From the NCBI GenBank assembly GCA_965120355.1, contig CBCPMX010000034.1, forward strand, positions 1 through 9,273: a stretch of DNA of 9,273 bases. Reading direction: 5' to 3'. The notes under the pieces are model-generated. The model did not search any database, was not told the DNA's origin, and saw only the letters and a list, made by a program, of their open reading frames with translations. This document shows, piece by piece, positions 1 to 5,565 of the stretch (position 1 is the first letter of the stretch; the number at the start of each line of letters is the position of its first letter). A program made the position numbers and the translations under genes. The stretch comes from CBCPMX01 sp965120355. Lineage in GTDB: Bacteria > Bacillota > Clostridia > Oscillospirales > Oscillospiraceae.

Positions 1-1
1 T

Positions 2-67
2 TGGAACAGAGCCGTTAAACAAATAGCAGCCAACAATACAGGCGATTTTTTTGTAGAGTTATTTTAG
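2..67 (+). CDS. Possible C-terminal end of an upstream protein (partial)
   Basis: The frame beginning at base 2 is open from the window edge to a TAG at 65-67 and encodes 21 residues beginning WNRAVKQIAANN and ending FVELF. The composition is amphipathic and protein-like. The other two + frames stop almost at once, at 16-18 and 24-26. A strong + strand terminator follows at 229-269, which fits a gene ending here. The tail is too short to assign to a family, and a chance open frame of this length is quite possible. Confidence 0.35.
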   Translation, partial: WNRAVKQIAANNTGDFFVELF

Positions 68-228
68 CTATAACGCATGTTGCCTAACACCAAAGGCAAA
101 CCCACCAATTCCGAATTCATTGCCCTCATCGCGGATCGAATCTCTCTGAGTCTGAAAAATGGGAACATGTTCCCTACCCAACCGTGATCGTTTCTTTTCC
201 TGCAGTTCCTGCAGGATGCCCCTTTCTC
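68..228. other. Noncoding stretch before a terminator
   Basis: No convincing reading frame on either strand; the long minus-strand frame overlapping this area is a shadow of the exonuclease gene. Two structures stand out: a perfect palindrome at 161-174 and a small hairpin at 199-215 (CCTGCAG, loop TTC, CTGCAGG). The stretch may be the long 3' untranslated region of the upstream gene, or may hold a small RNA ending at the terminator at 229-269. I checked it for tmRNA-like features and found none. Confidence 0.4.
161..174. repeat. Perfect 14-bp palindrome, possible operator
   Basis: GGGAACATGTTCCC reads identically on both strands. The core GAAC-AT-GTTC resembles the Gram-positive LexA box (GAAC-N4-GTTC), but its spacer is two bases rather than four, so it should not be called a LexA site. 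It lies about 180 bases before the exonuclease promoter and upstream of a terminator, so it is not placed to control that gene directly. Confidence 0.35.
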
Positions 229-269
229 TTGGCCGCCGCAGGTATTCTTTCCTGCGCGGCCAATTTTTT
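229..269 (+). terminator. Intrinsic terminator of the upstream gene
   Basis: A stem of 13 pairs with one bulged C (left arm 229-242, TTGGCCGCCGCAGG; right arm 251-263, CCTGCGCGGCCAA) encloses the 8-base loop TATTCTTT. Six T residues follow directly at 264-269. This is a textbook + strand Rho-independent terminator. It insulates the exonuclease gene, which has its own promoter about 85 bases further on. Confidence 0.85.
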
Positions 270-352
270 AAAGTGCAGTTGTCCGCGCAGCGCCCGGCGG
301 AAGCTGCGGGCTGTCAAAATTTTAGAAGGTGATTCCATTTTTCCTGTGCCTG

Positions 353-361
353 TGATATAAT
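353..361 (+). promoter_or_regulatory. Extended -10 promoter of the exonuclease gene
   Basis: TGATATAAT at 353-361 is a perfect extended -10 element (TGN plus TATAAT). The bases where a -35 would lie (around 332-338) match poorly, as is usual for extended -10 promoters. Transcription would begin near 368, giving a leader of about 28 bases before the ATG at 396, with GGAG at 384-387 as ribosome binding site. Confidence 0.75.
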
Positions 362-395
362 AGCGCAGTGACAGAAGAAATTTGGAGCGTGAGTT

Positions 396-1415
396 ATGGC
401 CATCGTCGTATTGGATCTGGAGTGGAATCAGGGATTTCCCGCCACCCCTGAGCAGAAATTCAATGAAATCATTCAAATAGGCGCCGTTCGCATGGATACA
501 TGGGACAGTGAGCCGGTGGTGTTCTCTCAGTGGGTACGGCCGATGTATCACCGGGCGCTGCACTTCCGTGTACGGGAGCTGGTGCCGGTGGAAAAAAAGA
601 CACTGCGCAATGCTCCGAATTTTTTCCAGGCCCTGAACAAGTTCCGCAGCTGGTGCGGAGAAGATGTTCAGTTCGTCACCTGGGGTGCTGAGGATCTGCG
701 GGTTTTTCACGAGAATCTGGATCACTACCACCTGGACAAGCACTGGATCACCGAGGAATATGACCTGCAGAAAGCCTTTGGCTATCTCTGCTTTGACACC
801 AACCAGCAATATTCCCTAAAAGCTGCCATTGCACATTGCCAATTGGATGCGCCTTTGACCTTTCACGACGCCAGCCACGATGCCTATTATACCGCCCTTG
901 TGGGGAAATGGCTGCTCCAACACTATATACAGCTGCCGGAAACTGCGGAACTCGACCGGATCTTTGCCCAGCGCGCTGAGGAACGGCGTATCGCCCTTCT
1001 GGACGATGCCGCCCGAATGGCCGGCGCTCTGGTAGAGACGGGTACGCCTCTGACCCAATGGGAGTGTGGTCCCTTTCCCACTGCCATCGCCTGTGCCAGC
1101 AGCCGTGACGCCCGGCTTTTATTGTGTCCGGAGTGCCGGAATAAGCTGTATCACATCAACTATTTTCCTGTAGACAACGGCCGTCACTTTATTGCCAAAG
1201 CCCGCTGTAGTGTGCATAGTACCTATTATACGCTCTTGTCCATGCAGCAGGACAGCGACGGTCAATTTCATGCCATAGCCCGTGTCTATGACAAGGACAG
1301 CGATGCCAGCCAAATCTTTAAGATCTGTGCCAAGTACGAGGAGCCGGCAAAGCTGGAACACAGATCCAAAAGCCGCGCCTATCCCCGCCGCCGCAAAAGC
1401 CGTCGCCAGCCCTGA
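396..1415 (+). CDS. DEDDh 3'-5' exonuclease with possible C-terminal zinc ribbon
   Basis: This 339-aa protein begins with an exonuclease fold of the RNase T / DNA polymerase III epsilon superfamily (DEDDh), resembling KapD-type exonucleases of Firmicutes. Exo I is DLEWN, with D7 and E9; Exo II is WGAED, with D100; Exo III is HDASHDA, with H157 and D162 spaced as H-x4-D. All five catalytic positions are therefore present, so 3'-5' trimming of RNA or single-stranded DNA is the expected activity; the substrate is unknown. After about residue 180 the protein leaves the domain. Residues 244-274 carry CPEC then CSVH (C-x2-C...C-x2-H), a possible zinc ribbon, and the tail is very basic (RRRKSRRQP). 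GGAG lies 8 bases before the ATG, and an extended -10 promoter lies upstream, so it appears to be a single-gene unit ending at the hairpin at 1453-1483. The family call is firm; the zinc ribbon is inferred. Confidence 0.88.
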   Translation: MAIVVLDLEWNQGFPATPEQKFNEIIQIGAVRMDTWDSEPVVFSQWVRPMYHRALHFRVRELVPVEKKTLRNAPNFFQALNKFRSWCGEDVQFVTWGAEDLRVFHENLDHYHLDKHWITEEYDLQKAFGYLCFDTNQQYSLKAAIAHCQLDAPLTFHDASHDAYYTALVGKWLLQHYIQLPETAELDRIFAQRAEERRIALLDDAARMAGALVETGTPLTQWECGPFPTAIACASSRDARLLLCPECRNKLYHINYFPVDNGRHFIAKARCSVHSTYYTLLSMQQDSDGQFHAIARVYDKDSDASQIFKICAKYEEPAKLEHRSKSRAYPRRRKSRRQP

Positions 1416-1452
1416 TTTGCCTCCACACACCACTGCCTTTACAAATGACAAC

Positions 1453-1483
1453 TGCCCCCGCCGGACCAGGTCCGGCGGGGGCA
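1453..1483. terminator. Shared hairpin between convergent genes
   Basis: TGCCCCCGCCGGACC at 1453-1467 is perfectly repeated in inverse at 1469-1483 around a single A: 15 pairs, in practice a stem of about 13-14 pairs with a tight loop. It sits between the stop of the + strand exonuclease and the stop of the minus-strand 255-aa gene, and probably ends both transcripts. Neither side has a real T run, so termination may need Rho, or the hairpin may mainly protect the 3' ends. Confidence 0.65.
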
Positions 1484-1489
1484 TCCTGT

Positions 1490-2257
1490 TTAGAGCGTTG
1501 TCCGCATCCGCTCCAGCACCTTTTGCGGTGTCATTACGGCGCGGCACAGATCCATTTTTTCGTTGGCAGCATTAAACTCTCTCTCAAAGTCGGGCAGCGC
1601 CAATTTGGTAATCATCTCCACATCACTGGTCAGGCGGGCAATGTGGGCATCCATCTGGAAAATGTCATCCCGAGCGTCCGGATCGAAAGGCGGGCCGCCA
1701 GGAGCGGGACCTGCTCCCGGACCGCCAGGTCCCGGAGGCGGTTCACCAGGTCCGCCAGGTCCTGGGGGCGGTTCACCAGGTCCGCCGCGCATCGGCTCCG
1801 GCTCCAGCTCCGGCTCCACACCCGGTTCGGCGTCATAGGGTTCCGGCAAATCGGAGAACACCGGATCCAGCTTCAGCTTCCACACGCTCCACTGTCCATG
1901 GACTTTTATGAACTGCGCCCAAAAGGGCTTTTGCCCGCCGGCGGTTTCCGCCATCCACATGGCTTTGGCCGTCAAGTGATCACCTGCAATCTGCACATAC
2001 GGGAAACTGAGCGCCTTTACGCCCATGTCCAGCGCCTGCGCCACAGTCTCCTCATCTGCACCATCAGGCCGCTGGGCCAGAACCGGCTCTCCGCGGAAAA
2101 ACGCCGCCATGGTCCGGCATACAGCTGCATCATCGAGAATTGTATCCATCCACCGCATCTGCTCCTTTTGCAGGTCAGCGTGATCATCCTTGCAGTGCTT
2201 CATATCCTCATGCATAACTTTATGGACATTGACCAGTCTGCGCTCCAGTGTCATCAT
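1490..2257 (-). CDS. Probable SnoaL/NTF2-like protein with Pro/Gly-rich repeat linker
   Basis: A 255-aa cytoplasmic-looking protein without signal peptide or membrane segment. Residues 1 to about 145 have a helical start, then a strand-rich stretch (HLTAKAMWMAE, FWAQFIKVHGQWSVWKLKL) whose rhythm of TAK.W and F.K..G.W..W matches SnoaL-like members of the NTF2-like superfamily. I infer this from pattern only. From about residue 146 the chain becomes an acidic/proline linker (EPELEPEP), then two copies of a 10-residue Gly/Pro/Glu unit, then GPAPGGPP. The last 65 residues are charged and probably helical. The second codon is also ATG. AAAGGAGG lies 7 bases before the first ATG, which overlaps the stop of the 64-aa gene as ATGA, so the two are probably translated together. 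The linker is unusual for this superfamily, and I cannot state an activity or ligand. Confidence 0.7.
   Translation of the reverse strand: MMTLERRLVNVHKVMHEDMKHCKDDHADLQKEQMRWMDTILDDAAVCRTMAAFFRGEPVLAQRPDGADEETVAQALDMGVKALSFPYVQIAGDHLTAKAMWMAETAGGQKPFWAQFIKVHGQWSVWKLKLDPVFSDLPEPYDAEPGVEPELEPEPMRGGPGEPPPGPGGPGEPPPGPGGPGAGPAPGGPPFDPDARDDIFQMDAHIARLTSDVEMITKLALPDFEREFNAANEKMDLCRAVMTPQKVLERMRTTL
1722..1781. repeat. 30-bp tandem repeat, two copies, inside the 255-aa gene
   Basis: Bases 1722-1751 and 1752-1781 are adjacent direct copies differing at two positions (CCCGGAGG against CCTGGGGG). Each adds 10 residues, so the frame is kept and the unit count can change without breaking the protein. Related shorter repeats flank it: the alternating GGCTCCGGCTCCAGCTCC-type stretch at about 1793-1816 encodes the EPELEPEP part. 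Confidence 0.8.
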
Positions 2258-2448
2258 ACGGCAGCCTCCTTTTCCAGATAAAAGGCCCGCAGGACAGCCG
2301 CAGAGATCGTATTCTGGGCGGACAGAATACTGGTCATGCCGTCCAGCTCCTCCTGCCGGAAGTCCACCTCACGGGTCTCCAGATTGACACGGCGGTATAG
2401 GGCATAAGCCGTATCTTCCAACTCCTGCACAATCTTTTCGTAATCCAT
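2254..2448 (-). CDS. Small helical protein, 64 aa, unknown function
   Basis: The open frame extends further upstream to 2565, but the ATG at 2448 is the convincing start: the minus strand reads GAGGAGG nine bases before it, and the protein from there (MDYEKIVQELEDTAY...) is acidic, amphipathic and helical throughout, whereas the upstream extension has no ribosome binding site and an odd Cys/Arg/Trp-rich composition. The 64 residues carry no signal peptide or membrane segment and end in LEKEAAV. Its TGA overlaps the ATG of the 255-aa gene (ATGA), suggesting translational coupling and perhaps a physical complex. I do not recognise the family. Its helix-loop-helix character would suit a partner or chaperone for the larger protein, but that is inference. 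Confidence 0.65.
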   Translation of the reverse strand: MDYEKIVQELEDTAYALYRRVNLETREVDFRQEELDGMTSILSAQNTISAAVLRAFYLEKEAAV

Positions 2449-2709
2449 TTCGCTGTGCCTCCTCATTTGGGTGTCTCTAAGGAACCGCCGAATCCACCGG
2501 CGAGAACTGCAGACGAGAACGTCAGGCTCCATTTGACAAGGCGCCAAAGATTCGCCCAGAATCAAAAACGGGTTCTTCGGGGTTTCCCTGCAATCAGCAT
2601 ACCGGATTCAGCACAGATTTTCCAGCGACAGTTTCCTGTTTTCCATATCAGTTGCGAAACTCCCATGGGTTTTGGAAATTTTCAGGGCAAAATACCCCCA
2701 CGCGCAAAC

Positions 2710-2742
2710 AGCCAGGCCGGCCCGTTTCAGGCCGCCCTGGCT
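2710..2742. repeat. 13-bp inverted repeat, intergenic
   Basis: AGCCAGGCCGGCC (2710-2722) and GGCCGCCCTGGCT (2730-2742) pair over 12 of 13 positions around the loop CGTTTCA. Neither flank has an adjacent T run: TTTTT on the + side comes about 12 bases later, and the minus side reads TGTTTGCGCG. It could be the true end of the thyA-folA transcript, or a dispersed palindromic repeat. Confidence 0.5.
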
Positions 2743-2799
2743 CAGTCAAAGCCCTTTTTATTGGGGCCGACCTCCTAGGCAAAGGCGCCCCTACGGGCC

Positions 2800-2834
2800 G
2801 CGCCGGAGTTCAAACGGAGTCCCACCTCCGGCGC
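2800..2834 (-). terminator. Hairpin directly after folA
   Basis: GCGCCGGAG and CTCCGGCGC form a perfect 9-bp GC-rich stem around a 17-base loop, starting two bases after the folA stop codon. There is no T run on the minus strand, so it is a poor intrinsic terminator and may act as a 3' stabiliser or attenuating structure together with the hairpin at 2710-2742. Confidence 0.45.
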
Positions 2835-2836
2835 AC

Positions 2837-3355
2837 TCAGAGTGCAAACTCCCGGACGGCGGTGTTTTGGTACACCGCAAATTGATACCGCTTTCCGTCC
2901 TCCTCCAGAACGGGCGATTCTTCGGCTGCCTGCCACTGGGGCAGCTGGTCCAGATCCGGGAAAAAGGCGTCCGCGCCCTCCAGCCGCTCAAAGGACCGGG
3001 TGACCTCCACGGCGCTGCAATAGGGCAGCAGCGCGCGATAAACACGCTCGCCCCCCAGCACCCAGAGCTTCTCAGTGGGATACTGGCGGCAGTGCGCAAA
3101 CAGCTCCTCCAGAGAGTGAACCACCACAGCCCCTTCCACCGTGTAGCGGGTGTCCGTGGACAAAATGATGTTGATCCGGTTTTTCAGCGGCCGCTTGCCG
3201 GGATAGGTCTCCAAAGTCTTTCGTCCATAGATGACGACATTGCCGGTAGTCAAAGCAGCAAAGCGTTTCATATCGGCGGAGATATGGGACAGAAGCTGTC
3301 CCTTGGCGCCGATGCCCCAGCCGGAGGGGATGTTGGCGTTGACGATCGCTTTCAT
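2837..3355 (-). CDS. folA: Dihydrofolate reductase
   Basis: This enzyme reduces dihydrofolate to tetrahydrofolate with NADPH in the cytoplasm, restoring the cofactor oxidised by thymidylate synthase. The 172 aa are close to the family's usual 160-170. Visible motifs: GWGIG (12-16) leading to the Met20-type loop; the catalytic acid D28 in SADMKRF; VIYGRKTLE (NADPH-binding, about 47-55); NRINIILS, containing the folate-binding Arg; LGGERVY, the Gly-Gly cofactor turn; and VTRSFE with the conserved Thr. The Trp that follows Met20 and Pro21 in E. coli DHFR is replaced: LLSH stands here, close to the LLFH typical of clostridial enzymes. It lies 13 bases after thyA on the same strand, with GAGGAGGGA upstream of its ATG, so it is co-transcribed as the second gene of a thyA-folA operon. 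Identification is firm. Confidence 0.96.
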   Translation of the reverse strand: MKAIVNANIPSGWGIGAKGQLLSHISADMKRFAALTTGNVVIYGRKTLETYPGKRPLKNRINIILSTDTRYTVEGAVVVHSLEELFAHCRQYPTEKLWVLGGERVYRALLPYCSAVEVTRSFERLEGADAFFPDLDQLPQWQAAEESPVLEEDGKRYQFAVYQNTAVREFAL

Positions 3356-3368
3356 GGCGTCCCTCCTC

Positions 3369-4199
3369 TCAGATCGCTACAGGGATTTTGTCCTCAAAGG
3401 GTGCGTACTGATAGTTTTCCAGTGTAAAGCTGTAGCGGGTGAACTGGTAGAAATCATCGATGGACGGATCCAAAACCATTTTGGGTGCAGGCAGGATCGG
3501 CTGCTTCAGCATTTTCTCCACAATGGGTACATGGCGGTCATAGATGTGGGCGTCCGCGATGACATGGATCAGCTCCCCCGCCACCAGGCCGGAGACCTGC
3601 GCCATCATCATCAGAAGAGCCGAATATTGCACTACATTCCAGTTGTTGGCCGCCAGCATATCCTGGCTGCGCTGGTTCAGGATTCCGTTGAGCACATTTC
3701 CGCTGACATTGAACGTCATAGAATACGCGCAGGGGTACAGGGCCATCTCATGCAGGTCCTGGAAATTATAGAGATTGGTCAGAATCCGGCGGGAGGCCGG
3801 ATTGTGCTTCAGATCGTAGAGCACCCGGTCCACCTGGTCAAATTCGCCTTCTGGATACTGGTGTTTCACACCCAACTGATACCCGTAGGCTTTGCCGATG
3901 GAACCCGTTTCGTCCGCCCAGGCATCCCAAACGTGGCTGGCCAGATCCCGGACATTGTTGCTCTTTTTTTGCCAGATCCACAACACCTCGTCGATGGCGG
4001 AGCGGTAGTAGGTCCGGCGAATGGTGAGAACGGGAAATTCTTCCCGCAGGTCATAGCGGTTGACAATGCCGAATTTTTTGACGGTATGGGCAGGGGTTCC
4101 ATCCTCCCAACGGGGCCGGACGGCCTGATCCGTATCCCAAACGCCGTTTTGCAGAATGTCCCGGCAGTTGGCGATAAACAGTTCATCAGCTTTGCTCAT
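3369..4199 (-). CDS. thyA: Thymidylate synthase
   Basis: ThyA methylates dUMP to dTMP using methylene-tetrahydrofolate, producing dihydrofolate for the adjacent folA product. The 276-aa length and the start (RPRWEDGTPAHTVKKFG) match the B. subtilis/phage phi3T type rather than the E. coli type. Catalytic and binding residues are visible: the nucleophile C157 in ALYPCAYS, R138-R139 (phosphate binding from the partner subunit), R178 and D180 in QRSQD, N188 in NNWNVVQY, and H219/Y220 in DAHIY. The His that follows the catalytic Cys in E. coli is Ala here, and LGxPFN is replaced by AANNWN; both fit the clostridial branch as I know it, so they are not signs of inactivity. AGGAGG lies 6 bases before the ATG. 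A strong promoter at 4250-4278 drives the operon, and folA follows after 13 bases. Certain identification. Confidence 0.97.
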   Translation of the reverse strand: MSKADELFIANCRDILQNGVWDTDQAVRPRWEDGTPAHTVKKFGIVNRYDLREEFPVLTIRRTYYRSAIDEVLWIWQKKSNNVRDLASHVWDAWADETGSIGKAYGYQLGVKHQYPEGEFDQVDRVLYDLKHNPASRRILTNLYNFQDLHEMALYPCAYSMTFNVSGNVLNGILNQRSQDMLAANNWNVVQYSALLMMMAQVSGLVAGELIHVIADAHIYDRHVPIVEKMLKQPILPAPKMVLDPSIDDFYQFTRYSFTLENYQYAPFEDKIPVAI

Positions 4200-4249
4200 A
4201 GCGCACCTCCTGAGTGATCTTTATATAGGTTCACAGGTTCTGAAACAGT

Positions 4250-4278
4250 ATTGTACCATATTTTCGGGACGCTTGCAA
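4250..4278 (-). promoter_or_regulatory. Sigma-A promoter of thyA-folA
   Basis: On the minus strand, TTGCAA (4273-4278), a 17-base spacer and TACAAT (4250-4255) give a near-consensus housekeeping promoter. Transcription would start near 4243, leaving a leader of about 43 bases with AGGAGG before the thyA ATG. The -35 hexamer is its own reverse complement and is also the -35 of the divergent helicase promoter. Confidence 0.8.
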
Positions 4279-4301
4279 TGTGTCCTGCCTCGTGGTAAAA
4301 T
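4273..4301 (+). promoter_or_regulatory. Sigma-A promoter of the helicase operon
   Basis: TTGCAA (4273-4278), a 17-base spacer and TAAAAT (4296-4301) on the + strand. The predicted start is near 4308, with a 40-base leader before the ATG at 4348. The -35 coincides base for base with that of the divergent thyA promoter, so the two promoters should exclude each other. Confidence 0.75.
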
Positions 4302-4347
4302 AAATCCAGACAATACAGATCGAACATGCAGTAAGGACGAATGTACT

Positions 4348-5565
4348 ATGGACAAAAAAACATTTGCCGATCTCGGCCTGTCTGAGGAGATTCTAAAAGC
4401 ACTGGATCAAAAGGGCTACGGCTACCCCACCCGCATCCAGGAGGAGGCAATTCCCCATCTTCTGAACTGGAAAGACGTCATTGCCAAAGCACCCACTGGC
4501 ACGGGCAAGACCTTTGCCTTCGGGATTCCCATGATCGAGCACATTGACTCGGAAAGCAGCGACCTGCAGGGCCTGATTCTGGCCCCAACCCGTGAATTGG
4601 CCATCCAGATCTGCGACGAGATGCGGGCGCTGCTGGCCTTTAAAAAGGGCATCCGCGTGGCGGTGATCTATGGCGGGGCAAAACTGGAGCCGCAGGAAAA
4701 ATCGCTCAAGCGGAATCCGCAGATTGTGGTTGCCACACCAGGCCGCCTCATGGATCATTATAACCGGAAAAATCTTCGTCTGGACAAAATTCATTCCGTG
4801 GTTCTGGACGAAGCGGACCGGATGCTGGACATGGGGTTCTTCAAGGATGTTACCAAAATCCTGGATAAGATTAAAATGCTCCAGCCAGTGACGGTCTGCG
4901 GTGTTCAGCATCCAAAAAAGCATCTGGGCCTGTTCTCGGCCACCATTTCCGAAGAGGTCATGACCGTCTCCTGGATGTATCAGCGGGAGGAAGAGGAGAT
5001 TACGGTTCCTGCAGATGTGGAGAATAAGCCGGACATTGACCAATATTCCATCACTGTTTCTGCCCTGGCAAAAATGGAGACGACCCTGCGTTTGCTGCGG
5101 TACGGCGGCTTTGAGCGGACCATCATCTTCTGCAACACCAAACACATGTGCCAGCGGCTCAGCGACGACCTGCAAAACAAGGGCATGACCGTAGACTGCA
5201 TCCACGGCGACATCCGCCAGAGCCAGCGGGAAAAAGTTATGCAGACTTTCCGGCAGGGCAAACTGCAGGTGCTCATTGCCACAGACGTCGCATCCCGGGG
5301 CATTGATGTAGACGATGTGGACTGCGTCATCAACTACGACGTGCCAGAGGAAAATGAGTACTATATTCACCGCATTGGCCGGACAGGCCGGGCCAAGAAA
5401 AAAGGCGTCAGTTATGCCATCATCGGCAGCTTCCCCGAAAAGGCCAAGCTGGACGAAATTTCTAAGTATTCCCACTTCACCATTCGGCCCATGAAGTTCA
5501 ACGAGGAGGGCCAACTGGTGGAGGAAGTGGTCAAGGCTCCCGTCATTAAGAAGAAATACAAATGA
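4348..5565 (+). CDS. DEAD-box ATP-dependent RNA helicase
   Basis: A 405-aa cytoplasmic RNA helicase that uses ATP to unwind short RNA duplexes or remodel RNA-protein complexes. All core motifs are intact: Q motif region TFADLGL to PTRIQ (5-31), motif I APTGTGKT (48-55), Ia PTRELA (80-85), Ib TPGR (130-133), II DEAD (154-157), III SAT (197-199), IV IIFCNTK (259-265), V ATDVASRGID (311-320), VI HRIGRTGR (341-348). The segment between motifs II and III is about 10-12 residues longer than in E. coli RhlE or RhlB and contains VTVCGVQHPKKH. There is almost no C-terminal extension beyond a short basic end (KKKYK), so this is a minimal RhlE/CshA-like enzyme with no evident extra RNA-binding domain. 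The open frame runs upstream to 4156, but the ATG at 4348 follows AAGGA by 10 bases, lies downstream of the promoter and gives the canonical N-terminus. It overlaps the next gene by ATGA. Confidence 0.95.
   Translation: MDKKTFADLGLSEEILKALDQKGYGYPTRIQEEAIPHLLNWKDVIAKAPTGTGKTFAFGIPMIEHIDSESSDLQGLILAPTRELAIQICDEMRALLAFKKGIRVAVIYGGAKLEPQEKSLKRNPQIVVATPGRLMDHYNRKNLRLDKIHSVVLDEADRMLDMGFFKDVTKILDKIKMLQPVTVCGVQHPKKHLGLFSATISEEVMTVSWMYQREEEEITVPADVENKPDIDQYSITVSALAKMETTLRLLRYGGFERTIIFCNTKHMCQRLSDDLQNKGMTVDCIHGDIRQSQREKVMQTFRQGKLQVLIATDVASRGIDVDDVDCVINYDVPEENEYYIHRIGRTGRAKKKGVSYAIIGSFPEKAKLDEISKYSHFTIRPMKFNEEGQLVEEVVKAPVIKKKYK

Larger units (their letters stand above)
2449..2836. other. Intergenic region between two minus-strand operons
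   Basis: I see no supported gene in these 388 bases. The side near folA is GC-rich and palindromic (hairpins at 2710-2742 and 2800-2834, and further GGCGCC/GGGCC clusters at 2784-2804). The other half is more AT-rich and presumably holds the promoter of the 64-aa/255-aa operon. The best I can find on the minus strand is TGGAAA (2619-2624), 17 bases, TATGCT (2596-2601), about four of six matches each, which is weak. A TTGACA at 2533-2538 on the + strand has no adequate -10 partner or gene. Confidence 0.4.

Noticed and set aside
161..174. LexA (SOS) box.
   Set aside because: The core is GAAC-N2-GTTC; the Gram-positive LexA consensus needs N4.
1..228. Possible tmRNA or other known structured RNA (GCAGCCAACAAT looked tag-like).
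   Set aside because: The following frame ends VELF rather than a typical ALAA-type tag, and no tRNA-like 3' end or TTCGA-x-TCC arm of the right shape is present.
1445..2281. 278-residue + strand frame opposite the 255-aa gene.
   Set aside because: Arg/His/Ser-rich shadow composition and no ribosome binding site; the minus-strand pair has good sites and an ATGA overlap.
2533..2538. + strand TTGACA as a promoter.
   Set aside because: The best -10 at suitable spacing is only CAGAAT, and no + strand gene follows.
2837..3355. DHFR without the E. coli Trp22 as a novel, trimethoprim-type variant.
   Set aside because: Clostridial enzymes commonly have LLFH-type residues there; no resistance claim can be made from this sequence.
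3369..4199. ThyA variant residues (Ala after the catalytic Cys, AANNWN) as signs of an inactive enzyme.
   Set aside because: The nucleophile, Arg, Asp, Asn and His/Tyr positions are kept, and these variants fit the clostridial ThyA branch.
3231..4217. 328-residue + strand frame opposite thyA/folA.
   Set aside because: Both minus-strand genes are unmistakable, so this is a codon-bias shadow.
4393..5514. 373-residue open frame on the minus strand.
   Set aside because: It lies wholly opposite the helicase gene, whose motifs are intact; no ribosome binding site or family resemblance.
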